The notes beneath the pieces are model-generated. The model was not told where the DNA came from and ran no database searches. It saw nothing but the letters and a program-made list of their open reading frames with translations. Source: Phoenix dactylifera (lineage: Eukaryota; Streptophyta; Magnoliopsida; Arecales; Arecaceae). From it: a stretch of DNA of 64,000 nucleotides. This document shows positions 47,786 through 59,445 of the stretch, one piece after another (positions within the stretch are counted from its first letter, which is position 1; each line of letters begins with the position of its first letter). The DNA lies in assembly GCF_009389715.1 (NCBI RefSeq), contig NW_024068007.1:75001-139000 (forward strand), given 5' to 3'. Position numbers and translations under genes: made by a program.

Positions 47786-48580
47786 ACTAATACCGGTCGG
47801 TTTGGAATGGATGTGTGGATGTGAAATTGATTAAATGAACATTGACTTTGGGCCGTCTCGTTATTATGGGTTTGCCCGTCACAGGCTCTAAGTGTGACAA
47901 TGTTTGCCCGTCACAGGCTCTAAGTGTGACACTATTGGTTTGCCCTGTCACGGGCTGGAAACGTGACCGGGATTTGGCCCAAAGTCGGAAAGATAATTGA
48001 TCCGGATCAAGTTAATATAGAATGGAAAGAAAAAGCATTGAAAACATTAATGAAGATTTATGAGCTATCGTATGCTATATCATTCTTGCGTGGTTGGACT
48101 TTCATTGATATTGGACGTACATACTTATATTGATTATTTGAGTCTTTTGATAGCCGGTTTATGATTTCATGAAATGTGCATCGATTTGTCGTGGCTTTCA
48201 AATTTATATTATTATTGTGTTGGTATGGATATGTAGGGATTCTTACTGGGCTGTAAAGCTCACCCCCTTTTCTTCTTTTTCTTTACCAGAGTTGCAGGTT
48301 GCATAGTTTTGGATGGGATGGGCGCAGAGTGCGAGCACCAGAGTCATTAGTTAGTTAGTTGTTTATCCTTCTTTGATGTCGATGAACATTTGAAGAGCTC
48401 GTAATTGAACTAATTTGTTTATTTGGACATGTCGGATTTGTCTATTTGAATTTCTAAATTAGTTGTGGATTTATTGGAATTCTTGTTAATCATAGGCCTT
48501 GCATGATCTTTAGGGCACTGCTCTAGGGCTCATGCAGCCGGTCGCGTACCGGACCCGAGTGCTGGGTTCGGGGCGTGACA

Positions 48581-50500
48581 GAGAGGTTAAGGTATCCTAG
48601 GGTTTATGTTCAGGTAAGTATCAGTGGAGAATTATAATAGAAAAACTATTAGAGATTTGGTTTATAATCACTTGAGATTGTAACAAGAATGATATGATGA
48701 TCTAAGGTTTAAGACCACTAGGGACTGTGGCCTTAGTGGCATTAAAGTTTGAGGTTTAAGACTATTGGAAAATGTGATAAGTTGGAATCTGAGCATATGT
48801 TTAAGATCACTAGGGATCGTGACAGAAATATATCATAGCTTAAGGTTATGATCACTTAGGACATGACAATTAAATTCAGTGCTTAAGCTGTAAGATCACT
48901 GGGCATTGTGATAAAATGTATGCATCGGTTTGGTCTTCGATGCATGCAGAAGGAAAGTATAAATTGTCTTTGATGATGATAAGAGAGGTTTGACCTAAGG
49001 TAAGTGTAGGTCAACAATGGCATATCGAGTATACTATGTTCAGATATTATTTAAATGATTTAAAAGTCAAATTTGATATGGGTTTTGATGTGACTGTACT
49101 TTTGGATGTTGCTGCTAATTATTAGAGTGGGATTTGTACGTTGATTTAGTATTGGAGTAAGCTAAGGAGATTTCATAATATTGAAAGGAACGTTCTTCGA
49201 AGTTGAAAATGTATGTGGATTATATCTGGTGTTGGCATGTTGGATATTGCAAATAGGTCTATTTCCTATGGATGTATTTGATTATTTTGAGGCTATAGAG
49301 TATGCATATTGATGGGAGAATTCTAATTATTGAATTCTCATGTTTGGATTGGGCTACTGGATTTTACTTATAATTGTGGAAGACTATTTGATGTGTTAAT
49401 TTAAAAAAAAACTCAAGCCTAGGTTTAAGATTTGAGTAGGGATCTTTTGTCGTTGTTGATGAAGCCACTAATAAATGTCATATTGAGTAGAGACTTCGGT
49501 CATAAGATGCTTACATGAATTATCATATATGGCATTGTTGATGGATGTTAAGAATCTTGGTGAAGGAAGATCAGGAGATCGATAGAGTTAATTTCTAATC
49601 ATAGTGTATTGGCTCAATGACCTCTAATCCATTGAATTTGAAGAAAATCTTTTTGGAAAAAAAAGGATCAACGTAGATTGTCTAATCGAATTGCGGAGGA
49701 AATTCAAGGTTAATTTATTTTAAATTAAACCTAGATATTTTGGATTCTAAAATGGTTGTGAAGATCATGTAGTGACCTTAAACATGATTAATGGCTTGAG
49801 TGCTAGTTATGGTCAGTATACTCTACATAAATTGAGGACAGAGAGATCTGGAGGTTCTACTCAACTAAAGTTTTGAAATTTGGATTTTCTTACTCCTAGT
49901 GCAAAGCGGTATATCGGTCATAAATCATTTAAAGGCTTTAGAGTATTTAATGAATTAAATCAGAGTGTGCAGCGGAAGTGTGGTGGTTTGATTTATTTTG
50001 AAATTGGTTAAGGACATTAATATTTGATGTAAAAGGCATTATGATGAAATACTTGAGTTAGTTTCAGGAGAATGTTGTTGATTCGATGGATCTCTTATTT
50101 GTTGGAATGATGTGGGAGAAAGAAAAGAAAAATGATTACAGAATATTAAGAGCATTTGATACTAAAGATTTCTCCTATTTCTGTCAAGCCAATTATGATC
50201 TCTGTGTAGAATCAAGAGAAATTAATTTCTTGGGATATCATTATGGCATTTCAATCTAAGGTTGGAAGTTTGGAATTCTTTTGAAGGAGATCAAAAGAAC
50301 TTACTACGTGTGGTAAATAGAAAGGATCAAGTTTTGAGACGCTGTGATTTTTGTATGTCAAAATCTTAAGAGTGGTACTCCAAGAGGGAGACTATTTGAG
50401 ATCTCAGGAATGATATGATGGATGTATATTTTTTTTAAAAGCTTGAGGCTTCAAGTAAGTTAATTTCGAGGACGAAATTTTTTTTTAAGGGGGAGAGTAT
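48581..50500 (+). other. Internal region of the Del/Tekay-like element, no gene seen
   Basis: AT-rich, about 1.9 kb, without recognisable retroviral domains. Ends in the purine tract AAGGGGGAGAGTA. Confidence 0.75.
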
Positions 50501-53156
50501 GTAATACCCCAAAAAAAAAAAAAAAAAAGAGGGCGGATGGGCTGGCCCGAAAAGACCGGGCCCATCCCCCTTAAAAAAACGATCGTGCCTAGGGCACGAT
50601 CGTGACAGAGAGGGGCACGGGAGAGAGGCGGCGGCGTTGGAGAGGGTTCGCCGGAGGGATGTGAGCGTCGGGGAGAGGCGACCAAGAGCCGGCCGGCCGC
50701 GGAGGAAGGCCACTTCCCTTCAAGAAGATCCCCACAAATCGGTGAAGAGATCTTGGACCCGTGCGTGTTTGCTCACGGATTTCTTCCTCCGATTTCTCGC
50801 CGGAAAGGTTGCCGGAGCACGCCGTCAGACCGAGGTAAGTGGGGCTCCCTTCCTTATGCTTCTTTTTGGGTGGCGTTGGAGGAGTTTTTTTGGCCGGTGA
50901 ATCGTCGGAGAAGAGCCGAAACAGGGTACCCCTGTTTCGGCCTCTTCTTTCCAGTTTTTGGCCGCCGCCGGCCGCCGGGATGGCCGAGATGCATGGCGGT
51001 GGGGCTGGTCGGGTTCATATGAAGGTCGGAGAAGGTTTTCTAGGATGGGTATGTGATGAGGGAGGGTGGATCCGAGGTCCTCTTCCTCGGGATCCCATCC
51101 TCTCCTCCTCTTCCCCTCGTCGGATGGCCACCGGCGACGACGGCGGCGGCGGCGGCGTGGGCCACCGTGGCTGCCGTCGGGTGGGGGGGGGAAGCCGAGC
51201 CACCATCACGGTGGCCTTTCCGTGGAAGAAATGGAGGAAGGGGGAGGGGACAGTGTCGGTTTTGGGGGAAGAAGAAGAAGAAGAAGGAGAAGAACTTTTC
51301 TTCTCTTCCTCTCTTGGTCGGCCACCATCGCCGGTGACAGCAACAGTAGCGGCCGGCGACGGTCCGACCAGTGGTGGCTGAGGGTTGGGCAGGTGGCGAT
51401 TGTTGCCCTTGAATCAAAAAGATTTGAGGAAGGGAGATGTATTCCCAACCCTGAAAAGAGAGGGATCATCCCTTTCTTTTGGTTTCTTCACCGGGACCGG
51501 CCATCATCGCCGGCGTAGCAGCGGCCACGGCCGGCGACGACATAGGCCGGTGGTACAAGGGTGGGAGTCGGGCCACTCCGACTGCCCTAGATTTGGAGGG
51601 ATTGAGATGTTTGGAGACCTGGTGATGGACCCCATAATAGATATGAATTATGGTTTAGAATATTTAAATATTAAATGATTTAGTTTGTGATTTGCAATTG
51701 ATGTTGTAGAGGAAGAGTCGGCGGAGCCAGAAGGTTTTGATCGGGGGACTCAGCACCCCAACGCGTAGGTTGTGATTCGGACCGTGTTGAGTCAGTCTAC
51801 AATTTCTGTAAGAATCCTTGTACGCCAATCCTACATGATATACATATTTTTGCACTATATATGTTTGATATGCTATGATCCAGACAAAGCAAAATAGTTT
51901 TATATTTAATTATATTTTGATCGTGTTGGCTTGTGGTTGGTAGTGTGATGGATGCTTGTATGTGTATAACTTATACCTGCATAATTGAATTTATGGATGT
52001 GGTGGTATGGACTAACACCGGTCGGTTTTGGTGTAACGGTAGCGCTTGATCCTGACAATTGGTATCAGAGCCAGAGGTCTCGAGTTCGAAACCCAGGCAT
52101 CGCGTTGGGGGGGGAATGTTGGACATACTCGGCCGCTGTGCGGGCCATACCCGCGGGGTCCCTGAGCAGCACAGGGAGGGTCACTGTCAGCATGTCCTGC
52201 CGCCTGCCAACGGCGATGGCCTGGTTAGTAGGTGGGTCATACCGAGGGTCCCTGAACCCATGGCGAGGCCAGGTCAGAGTCCGGGGTTGGGCGAGGCCTT
52301 GGTCGGAGTCGACTCGTGGCGCTGTCTTTGGTGGGGTTTAAGGAAATAGAGTTGCGCCTTCACTAATACCGGTCGGTTTGGAATGGATGTGTGGATGTGA
52401 AATTGATTAAATGAACATTGACTTTGGGCCGTCTCGTTATTATGGGTTTGCCCGTCACAGGCTCTAAGTGTGACAATGTTTGCCCGTCACAGGCTCTAAG
52501 TGTGACACTATTGGTTTGCCCTGTCACGGGCTGGAAACGTGACCGGGATTTGGCCCAAAGTCGGAAAGATAATTGATCCGGATCAAGTTAATATAGAATG
52601 GAAAGAAAAAGCATTGAAAACATTAATGAAGATTTATGAGCTATCGTATGCTATATCATTCTTGCGTGGTTGGACTTTCATTGATATTGGACGTACATAC
52701 TTATATTGATTATTTGAGTCTTTTGATAGCCGGTTTATGATTTCATGAAATGTGCATCGATTTGTCGTGGCTTTCAAATTTATATTATTATTGTGTTGGT
52801 ATGGATGTGTAGGGATTCTTACTGGGCTGTAAAGCTCACCCCCTTTTCTTCTTTTTCTTTACCAGAGTTGCAGGTTGCATAGTTTTGGATGGGATGGGCG
52901 CAGAGTGCGAGCACCAGAGTCATTAGTTAGTTAGTTGTTTATCCTTCTTTGATGTCGATGAACATTTGAAGAGCTCGTAATTGAACTAATTTGTTTATTT
53001 GGACATGTCGGATTTGTCTATTTGAATTTCTAAATTAGTTGTGGATTTATTGGAATTCTTGTTAATCATAGGCCTTGCATGATCTTTAGGGCACTGCTCT
53101 AGGGCTCATGTAGCCGGTCGCGTACCGGACCCGGGTGCTGGGTTCGGGGCGTGACA
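50501..53156 (+). repeat. 3' LTR of the Del/Tekay-like element
   Basis: Near-identical direct copy of 45921-48580, including the hairpins and the SINE-like insert. Confidence 0.92.
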
Positions 53157-53449
53157 GGTTAAACCTTCCATTTCATAAAAAATATGAGCTTGCCCTGGTA
53201 AAAGGACAGAACAATTAATTCGTATTTTTAAAGAATTTCTTGACATTCCCATCATTCATTTGTTTCCTTTGTAGTACGGCCACATCTTCCTTCTCCAATC
53301 AAATACAAGACCCAGGATCCTCATCGTTACAAAAGCGCACCGCCAAGCATCCGTGCTCCAAATACGGAGCCTCCTATCCTTTTTAAACCAAAAAACGGAG
53401 CAATTCTCTCAGCCCACACCGCGCGCTTAAAGTTATTGGCGTGTGAAAA

Positions 53450-53716
53450 CTTGTACAAACATAAATTTAGTCACACATTGATTGTACACTGAGTAAATTT
53501 TGAATATTTATGTATGACCAAAAAACTCAGATAATACCTTCCGGATAGTATTTTTAGATGAGATGCTGAATTGTTATAAATGATATTAGAGCGGATATGA
53601 TGTATGGCCTATGTGGACTAAAAGACATTGCAGTACAAATTTGTGGAGATTGACCATAGATAGATCGTATTGCTTGTGATTAAATTTTAAATGAATTTTG
53701 GTTCTAGGTTGTTATA
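53450..53716 (+). mobile_element. Degenerate TRIM piece in kiwellin unit B
   Basis: Matches the TRIM LTR (ATAATACCTTCCGGATAGT..GAATTGTTATA) and its internal region (TATTAGAGCGGA, GCCTATGTGGACTAAAAGACA). It is more diverged than the other copies. Confidence 0.65.
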
Positions 53717-53891
53717 TGGTGTCCCCACTGGTTTGAGATAAAACTAGAGGATAACATTAGTACATAACATGCGAGCAGAGAACTTCATATTGATATTGAT
53801 TTATTTAACATAGGGCAAACAAAGCTAGACAGCGACTTTGGAATTTATTATAGTTGCATAACATGGGCTTCTAATACGAGATCATCTCTCA

Positions 53892-54461
53892 TCATGCATC
53901 GGACCAAGTAATCTGATAGTCCCCAATCTGCGAATCAGGGATCCCGAGATCCGTCCACACTGCCCTTGATGCATCCACTATATTGTTATGACATGGTGGC
54001 TGGAAAGCGTGCTCGTCGTCGCAACCATGTACAGAATCACACTCATCAACAACTTTAGCCAGAACAGAGTTACCATTTGCGTTGATCCTGATGTTGTTGC
54101 CGCATCGGCTACCCTGATTGTACCATCCAGTTGAGAGGGCCACAACCCTCTCATTGTCGCTGTGGGATTGACCGTCGCACTCCGAAGGTCCACCACCGTC
54201 CCCACCTTCTTCGAAGCTGTTGATGGTCATCCTTGCACTGGTGGCTCCGGTCACCGGCGGCGAGCAAAGGTACTGATCGTACATCTTTCCATCCTCACAA
54301 CACTCGGAGTCGTTCTCGGTGTTGCAGTTGCCAGACTTGCCTACAAGTTGGCCACTAGGACTGCATGCTTCTGCAAGGGAGGTGAAGTGAAAGCAGCTGC
54401 CATGACCAGAACTTGCTAGCAGCAGTGCTAGAAGAAAAGATGGTATATAGCTCATCACCAT
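53892..54461 (-). CDS. Kiwellin (ripening-related protein), gene B
   Basis: 189 codons, one exon, intact. Signal peptide (hydrophobic [14 protein letters not shown]) then the kiwellin domain: [63 protein letters not shown] and C-terminal ITWSDA. The ten domain cysteines of gene A are all conserved. Roughly 80% identical to gene A, so the duplication is older than A/C. Expected to be secreted to the apoplast. Its 3' flank carries a single, unexpanded copy of the repeat that is tandem in units A and C. Upstream it keeps the same TATA spacing as gene A before a LINE truncates the conserved region near 54850. Confidence 0.94.
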   Translation of the reverse strand: MVMSYIPSFLLALLLASSGHGSCFHFTSLAEACSPSGQLVGKSGNCNTENDSECCEDGKMYDQYLCSPPVTGATSARMTINSFEEGGDGGGPSECDGQSHSDNERVVALSTGWYNQGSRCGNNIRINANGNSVLAKVVDECDSVHGCDDEHAFQPPCHNNIVDASRAVWTDLGIPDSQIGDYQITWSDA

Positions 54462-54545
54462 CTCTCAACTAAAACGCACAATGGTCTACTATGGTTCTCC
54501 CACAATGAGAGAAGTGGATGATGTCCTCAAGGATGTGTGGTGGTT

Positions 54546-54555
54546 GCTTATATAG
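54546..54555 (-). promoter_or_regulatory. TATA box of kiwellin gene B
   Basis: Minus strand CTATATAAGC about 85-90 bases before the ATG. Confidence 0.7.
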
Positions 54556-54961
54556 ATAAAATGCCAGAAGACTAGTGGAACAACTTGAGGCCTAGTAACT
54601 TCTCAGTTTTCTGGTACTTACCTGCGTGAAAGAAAGCTATACGGGTAGAAGTCATGACGCGTCCGTGAGCCAAAAGCGACCAAACCCAGGTCACGGTGGC
54701 TAAAAGGCAAGTCATCGCACCATTGACGTTGCCGTTCTAATGCTTCTAGCAGTAAGTCTGAACCAAATTTTCTTCGTCGTGATTCCCCTTCGTCAAAACT
54801 CGCGTTCCCCTTCGGTACTTTCATGCGTGATTTCCGCATCCCAACCTAAACAGACTGGTGCCGACTTCAAAGGCTAGGCACAAGGTTTTTCGGAAAGTCT
54901 TGGAGGACTATTGCCGTGCCTCGGGTCAGAAGGCGAATCTTTAGAAGTCGACCATTGTGTT

Positions 54962-56074
54962 CACTACAAAAAAAGGAAGAACTCGCGACGCTTTTTTATG
55001 TCTCTACCGACGCTTATAAGCGTCGGCGAATTCCCAGCCCACGCTTCACAAAGCGTGGGTCAAACGTCGGGCAGGTGGGCGTGGGTACGGTTTTTGCCGA
55101 CGCTAAGGGAAAATGTCGGCAAAAACAGGACTTTCCCGACGCTAATGAAAGCGTCGGGAAAATACTCAACGCCGACGCTTATAAGCGTCGGCGTTAGCAA
55201 CCTGTTTTTAAAAAAAAAATTAAAAAAGAAAGAGGGGAACCTGTTCTTGCCCCAGGAGGGGTGGAAATGTGGATTCTACAACCAGAGTAGCCATGGCATC
55301 CATGACGTGGGGTGGAAATGTGGAATGCAATGGCCGGCCTCCTTTAGCCGGCTCTCCAGAAGGGCGACCGTTCTCTGGTGCCGGACGGTTCCGTCGGAGA
55401 TGAGCACGACCTGGTCGAGGACCTCTTCTTTCCCTGGAGCACGGCCATCGACTTGAGCAAGGCGACGATGTGGAGAGCCGAGGCAGAGTCCAGCCCCGAC
55501 GTCGGCTCGTCGAGCAGGAGCACGGCCGGGTTGTGCACCAAGTCGACGCCGACGGACACCTCGATGGAGCCGTGTGGTGGCTGGGCTGGTTCAGACGGCG
55601 ATCCGAGGAGCCCTCGAGTGCCCCTGCTTCGAAGCCCAGGCGGCGGCGGATTAAAAGAAATTAGGGGAGAATGGGTGGGGTCTCCGGTGTGGGATTAAAA
55701 GAAGAACGATGGTGGGGTGGGCGGATGGTGGGGTGGGCGGATGGAGCGGCAGAAAAAGGAGGGATCGGGGGAGCGGCTGGGTGAAGAAGGAGGGACCTCC
55801 GACGATGCTTTAAAGCGTCGTCGTCTCTAAGATCGGGGGTGCGGCTGGGTGAAGGAGGAAAGGCCAAGAGTTGGGCCCCTTTTGGCCTCCGACGACGCTT
55901 TAAAGCGTCGTCGTATCTTTTGGCCTTCGACGACGCTTTAAAGCGTCGTCGTCTCTAAATTTCACCCGACGCTAACAGAAAGCGTCGTCGAGTTTCGACC
56001 CCGCTTGAAATTCGCCGACGCTTTTTGATAGCGTCGGCGGGAAAGAGTCGGGAAAAGTCTAATTTTTTGTAGTG
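54962..56074. mobile_element. CACTA-type element with a captured ABCG gene fragment
   Basis: Starts CACTACAAAAAAAGG, ends TTTTTTGTAGTG, with 3-base duplication GTT (54959-54961, 56075-56077). Subterminal regions hold many inverted CGACGCTT / AAGCGTCG motifs, the same as 29143-29819. No transposase. The middle (about 55322-55560) is host-gene sequence. Removing it restores the LINE C reading between STIVF and SPKTEVQ. Confidence 0.93.
55322..55560 (-). pseudogene. Captured fragment of an ABCG-type (WBC) transporter gene
   Basis: Minus strand reads [20 protein letters not shown] then [18 protein letters not shown]: the Walker B motif (LLLDEP) and D-loop of an ABCG half-transporter, just after the position of its ABC signature. 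In another frame it continues [26 protein letters not shown], also typical of ABCG proteins. The H-loop segment (LTIHQP) expected between them is missing, so two pieces were joined with a deletion and frame change. It is a fragment within a transposon, not a gene. The donor gene is outside the window. Confidence 0.85.
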
Positions 56075-58271
56075 GTTTAGCCCGAAGACCGAAGTGCAGG
56101 TACGACAGGAGATCAGGAGATTACTTGGGATGAGGGAGCAGGATAGACCGTGGAGTTATCTGGAAGTCCCTATCACTGAGAGGAGGTTGCGGGTCTCAGA
56201 CTGCTAGGACTTGGTGCACTGGGTGCAGCAGAGGCTGGAGGGTTGGAGGGCGGCCTCACTCTCCATGATGAGCAGGGTGATATTGGTTAGATCTGTGCTT
56301 TGCTCCATGCCAATCTACATGATGTCCAACACCATGGTTTTCAAGACGGTGTTGAGAACGATTAAGAGGCTTGCCCGGAGTTTCATTTGGGGGACACAAG
56401 GTGGTGGCCGGGGGTGCATCTGGTGGATTGAGAGTCCGTCTGCCGACCGACTAGGGAGGGGGGGCTGGGGGTCCAATCCCTGCTAACCAGAAGGGAGGAG
56501 CTGATTGCTCGGCATGCTGTCAGGGTTATCTTGGAGCCCTCGTGCTTTTAGAGTCAGACGATGGTCGCGCGGTACAGCTATGTTGGGGGCGATGTGACCT
56601 CACCCGGGGGCTGGAGAGCATCACTGATTTGGCGAGAGATTTGCAGATACGCCCTCAGTCCTGTCGAATGTAGATGGCTGATTGGTGACGGTCAGAGGGT
56701 TGATTTGGTGGTGGATGCTTGGGTGGATGAGCTCCCATTGAGGTGCTGGCCAACCCTACTCAATGTCGAGGCAGAGGAGGGGCTGCGGGTGAGTGATCTT
56801 CTTCTTCCCGAAAAGGGAGGGTGGGATACTGATCGAATCGGATGATTGTTCAGTAAGCCACTTGCTGAGCGGATTTGGGCGATCCCAGTTCTGGTGCAAC
56901 CCTACCCTGATGTTAGAGTGTGGAGCACGTCCTGCACATCTACAATCAGGGTGGCCGATGTCTGCGACGTCGTCCAGGGTGGTGGGCAGTTGGCGGTGGA
57001 CTTCAGCTGGATATGGCAAGTCGAGCTGCACCCCAGGGTGGCCTTATTTCTTTAGAAAGTCGCCTGGGATCGGTTACCGACGAGACTCCTGCAGTCTGAG
57101 AAGGGCATAAGTATCCCCCCCAGTGCCCGGAGTGTCAAACCATTGAGTTGCTAGACTACGTTATCTTCCAATGCCACTGGGCTAGGAGGGTCTGGGGGAG
57201 AGCGGGCTTCCCCACGGAGATGTGGCGTCACGCAGCATCCTTTCTGCAGGTTCTTGGACATCTGGTTGGGGCCTCGCAAGGGAGGTCGGAGGTGGTGCGG
57301 ACGATCTATACCGCCTACCAGATCTGGCTTGCAAGAAACGCATGGACTTTCGCAGGAGTGGTGCCCCTCTACAGTGGTGGTGGTGGAGAGGGCATGACTG
57401 CTGGCAATTGAGGCCTTCCTAGCTGCACATTCGGATAAATCTTTGATGGCTCAGGACACCTGGGGCTCTACCTTTGCTCGTAGAGCGCCCTGTATGGTGA
57501 CTTTCACCTGGGAGCCCCCATCCTCGAGTTTTCTCATGATCAACTTCGATTGCTGCATCCTAAGGAGGGCGCGAGAGGAGGTGCAGGCTTTGTGATCAGA
57601 TGCCCAGATTCCAGGGCGATTGCAGCTGGGGGTTGCCAGCAGTTTGATACCTCGATGCCGGAGGCGGAGCTGCGAGCGACCTGGTCGATCGGGACTGTGT
57701 CATGTGCGGCGTAGCATGCGGACGAGGGAGGTCCTCCTGGAGGGGGATTTGCAATGACCATCGGATGGATCCAGCAGGCCTCGGGGGGGTTGGCGACTAC
57801 CCCCCGCTGCTGAGGGATATCAAGGCCATGGCCAATGATGGGATGACTATCCAGGCGCAGCATGTCTTTCGAGACGCCAATGGGGTGGCCGATTGGGTGG
57901 CGTCCTTTGTCGCCAACCACTCTGGAGACCGCCTTGGGGTGGGTGAGGCAGAGCTGCCAAGTGCTCTTCGGAATGTACTACTTTTTGATTTTCTTGGTTT
58001 TATCCGTACACATTTTGTATCATATTATCGTTTTCCGCAAAAAAAATGGCTGGCTAGTGGCGAGGGGGAAAACTCGGATATTTACGCCACCAAGCTTGCA
58101 TGGGCTAGACCTAGATGCATACATAAGCGTGACATCAATATTGGACTAGTCAAAAAGATGTAGGTCGAAAAAAGGATTGAGAATAGCGCAGATTAAGATA
58201 CCATGATTTTCAAGGACTGTCGCCACTATCACACTGTTCGAAGGAGATGGAAATGGATAGAGGTGTAGTAT

Positions 58272-58520
58272 CACTACAATAAAAATAAGTTTTTTCGGTG
58301 CTTTTTAAAGCCTATACCGACGCTTATAAGTATCGGTAATTTTTCTGCTGACACTTTTTAAAGTATCGCAAAAGTTTCAGCTATGTAAGGATGGAAAATT
58401 TTTTTGCCAACACTTCTAAAAAGCATCGCTAAAGGGTCGATTTCTAGCAATACTTAAAAACGTCTCTAAAAGCCGAGCTCAACTTTTTATAACGACGCTT
58501 TAAAGCGTCATTATAATTAT
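58272..58520 (+). mobile_element. CACTA-type terminal fragment
   Basis: Begins CACTACAATAAAAA and carries degraded subterminal motifs (CCGACGCTTATAAG, ACGACGCTTTAAAGCGTC). I could not find a matching GTAGTG end; it may lie beyond the PH1-like fragment or be lost. Confidence 0.6.
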
Positions 58521-59261
58521 TTTTAAAAAAAGTTTTTTTTTTTTGAAATGTATAACTATTTTCTCCTGGATAGTTTTGCAAAGAAATTATCTGAAGAATT
58601 GCTAAATATTTACCCATTTGTACATATCATCAACGATCATGCAGGGAGGCAAAGCAGGGAGTGAAGCATTGAACACATAAATTGTAGGATACAATAAGAA
58701 GAAGGCAAAGTAGGGAGTGAAGCATGCGATAATTTATAAAGATCGAGACCCAACCAACAAGTATAGATCCATACTGATTTCCAGCACTGCCAAATTACAA
58801 TAGCAGTCAGAGAAAGGAGAAAAAATTTATAACTATTTTTTGCATGAATTATCTAAGAGAGTCTCACCCACCAGGAGTTATCTTCTATTTAATTAAGATA
58901 AATAAAAAAAACACTGTGATGTTTAACACTGGGACATGTAGCTTCTAAGCATTCCATAAAGAGGGAGGGTTTGTTTAACACAATAGAGAAAGAGAGGGGA
59001 GGATTAACAAAGTGCTCAGGCAGCTTCCTTCTTCATATCATAACGACGGTGCTCGGATGCAGGAAGGAAGGCAGCGGGCTCCGAAGCGACGACCGCAGTG
59101 TGGGTACCTCCGATAGCTTTCTCACATCGGCGTCGTAGTAAATAATGCCAGAGAAATCCAGCGGCTATAGGTCCTATACATTGATTCCCTATAGCTTCCT
59201 GCCAACACCATCAAGAAAAGCACACCCAAAAAAAAAAGAAAGGAGAAGAAACCCTCGAAGT

Positions 59262-59445
59262 CAGTGACAGAGCGGGAGTGCTGGACGATGGAGCCGATGG
59301 AGTTGATCCACTCCTCCTCCTCTTTCTCGGAGTCGGTGATAAAGTTGAAACCCTAGATGATGGAGTGGCCGATGGAGTTGAAACCCTCGGCACCCTTCAC
59401 GGTGAGGCAGGAAGCCATGGGGATCACTCCCCGCGAGACTGACAC
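59262..59445 (-). pseudogene. Fragment of a PH1-like (pleckstrin-homology) gene
   Basis: Minus strand reads SRGVIPMASCLTVKGAEG, then after a divergent segment with a stop, FITDSEKEEEEWINSIG and SIVQHSRSVTD. These closely resemble the C-terminal half of plant PH1, a small single-PH-domain protein, with its middle part missing. It lies about 1 kb inside a CACTA-type end (58272), so capture by a transposon is likely but unproven. The adjoining minus-strand frame at 59530-59720 (VSLGFSTSSVAMYDDNFVRL) is unrecognised and may be another fragment. Confidence 0.75.

Larger units (their letters stand above)
45921..48580 (+). repeat. 5' LTR of the Del/Tekay-like element
   Basis: TGTAATACCC..GGGGCGTGACA. 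Strongly GC- and CpG-rich between 46000 and 47000, which creates many overlapping meaningless open frames. It holds three strong hairpins near its start and a SINE-like insert (47453-47785). Confidence 0.92.
45921..53156 (+). mobile_element. Del/Tekay-like non-autonomous LTR element, very young
   Basis: LTRs of 2,660 and 2,656 bases flank a 1,920-base internal region with no recognisable gag or pol. The 5-base duplication GGTTA is intact (45916-45920, 53157-53161). The tract before the 3' LTR (GAGGACGAAATTTTT..AAGGGGGAGAGTA) and the LTR start TGTAATACCCC resemble Del/Tekay-type chromoviruses. No primer site is seen right after the 5' LTR, so the internal part looks rearranged. I count about eight differences between the LTRs (about 0.3%), so insertion is very recent, perhaps 0.1 million years at the rice rate, although it must have relied on another element's proteins. 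Confidence 0.9.
42065..53180 (+). mobile_element. LINE B: L1-type retrotransposon, decayed, carrying nested insertions
   Basis: Flanked by an 8-base duplication AATATGAG (42057-42064 and 53181-53188), matching one site in units A and C. Left part 42065-45920, then a Del/Tekay-like LTR element (45921-53156), then the LINE tail ending ATAAAA. ORF2 pieces on the plus strand: LNELDKLFLEEEIKNP (about 42080), LNYSHITLIPK (42235), GRQIVDSFIPAKKI (42800), IDFKKDFDRIDW (42880), WSDVYRLKQRGGLG (44320) and LAWECLLSTMCWALWKKRNN (45570). It is truncated at the 5' end, with many stops. The stretch 42380-42780 has no clear reverse-transcriptase match and may be a further insertion. Confidence 0.88.
54855..58047 (+). 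mobile_element. LINE C: 5'-truncated L1-type element with a nested CACTA
   Basis: The plus strand encodes the end of reverse transcriptase (KVFRKVLEDYCRASGQKANL, about 54887; EVPITERRLRVSD, about 56165), the connection and zinc-binding regions (HPRVALFL, 57030; IFQCHWARRVW, 57160), then an RNase-H-like domain (GGAGFVIRCPDSRAIAAGG, 57575; VFRDANGVADWVASFV, 57870) and an A-run at the end. Several frame breaks. A CACTA element occupies 54962-56074. Boundaries are approximate; I found no clear target duplication. Confidence 0.87.
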
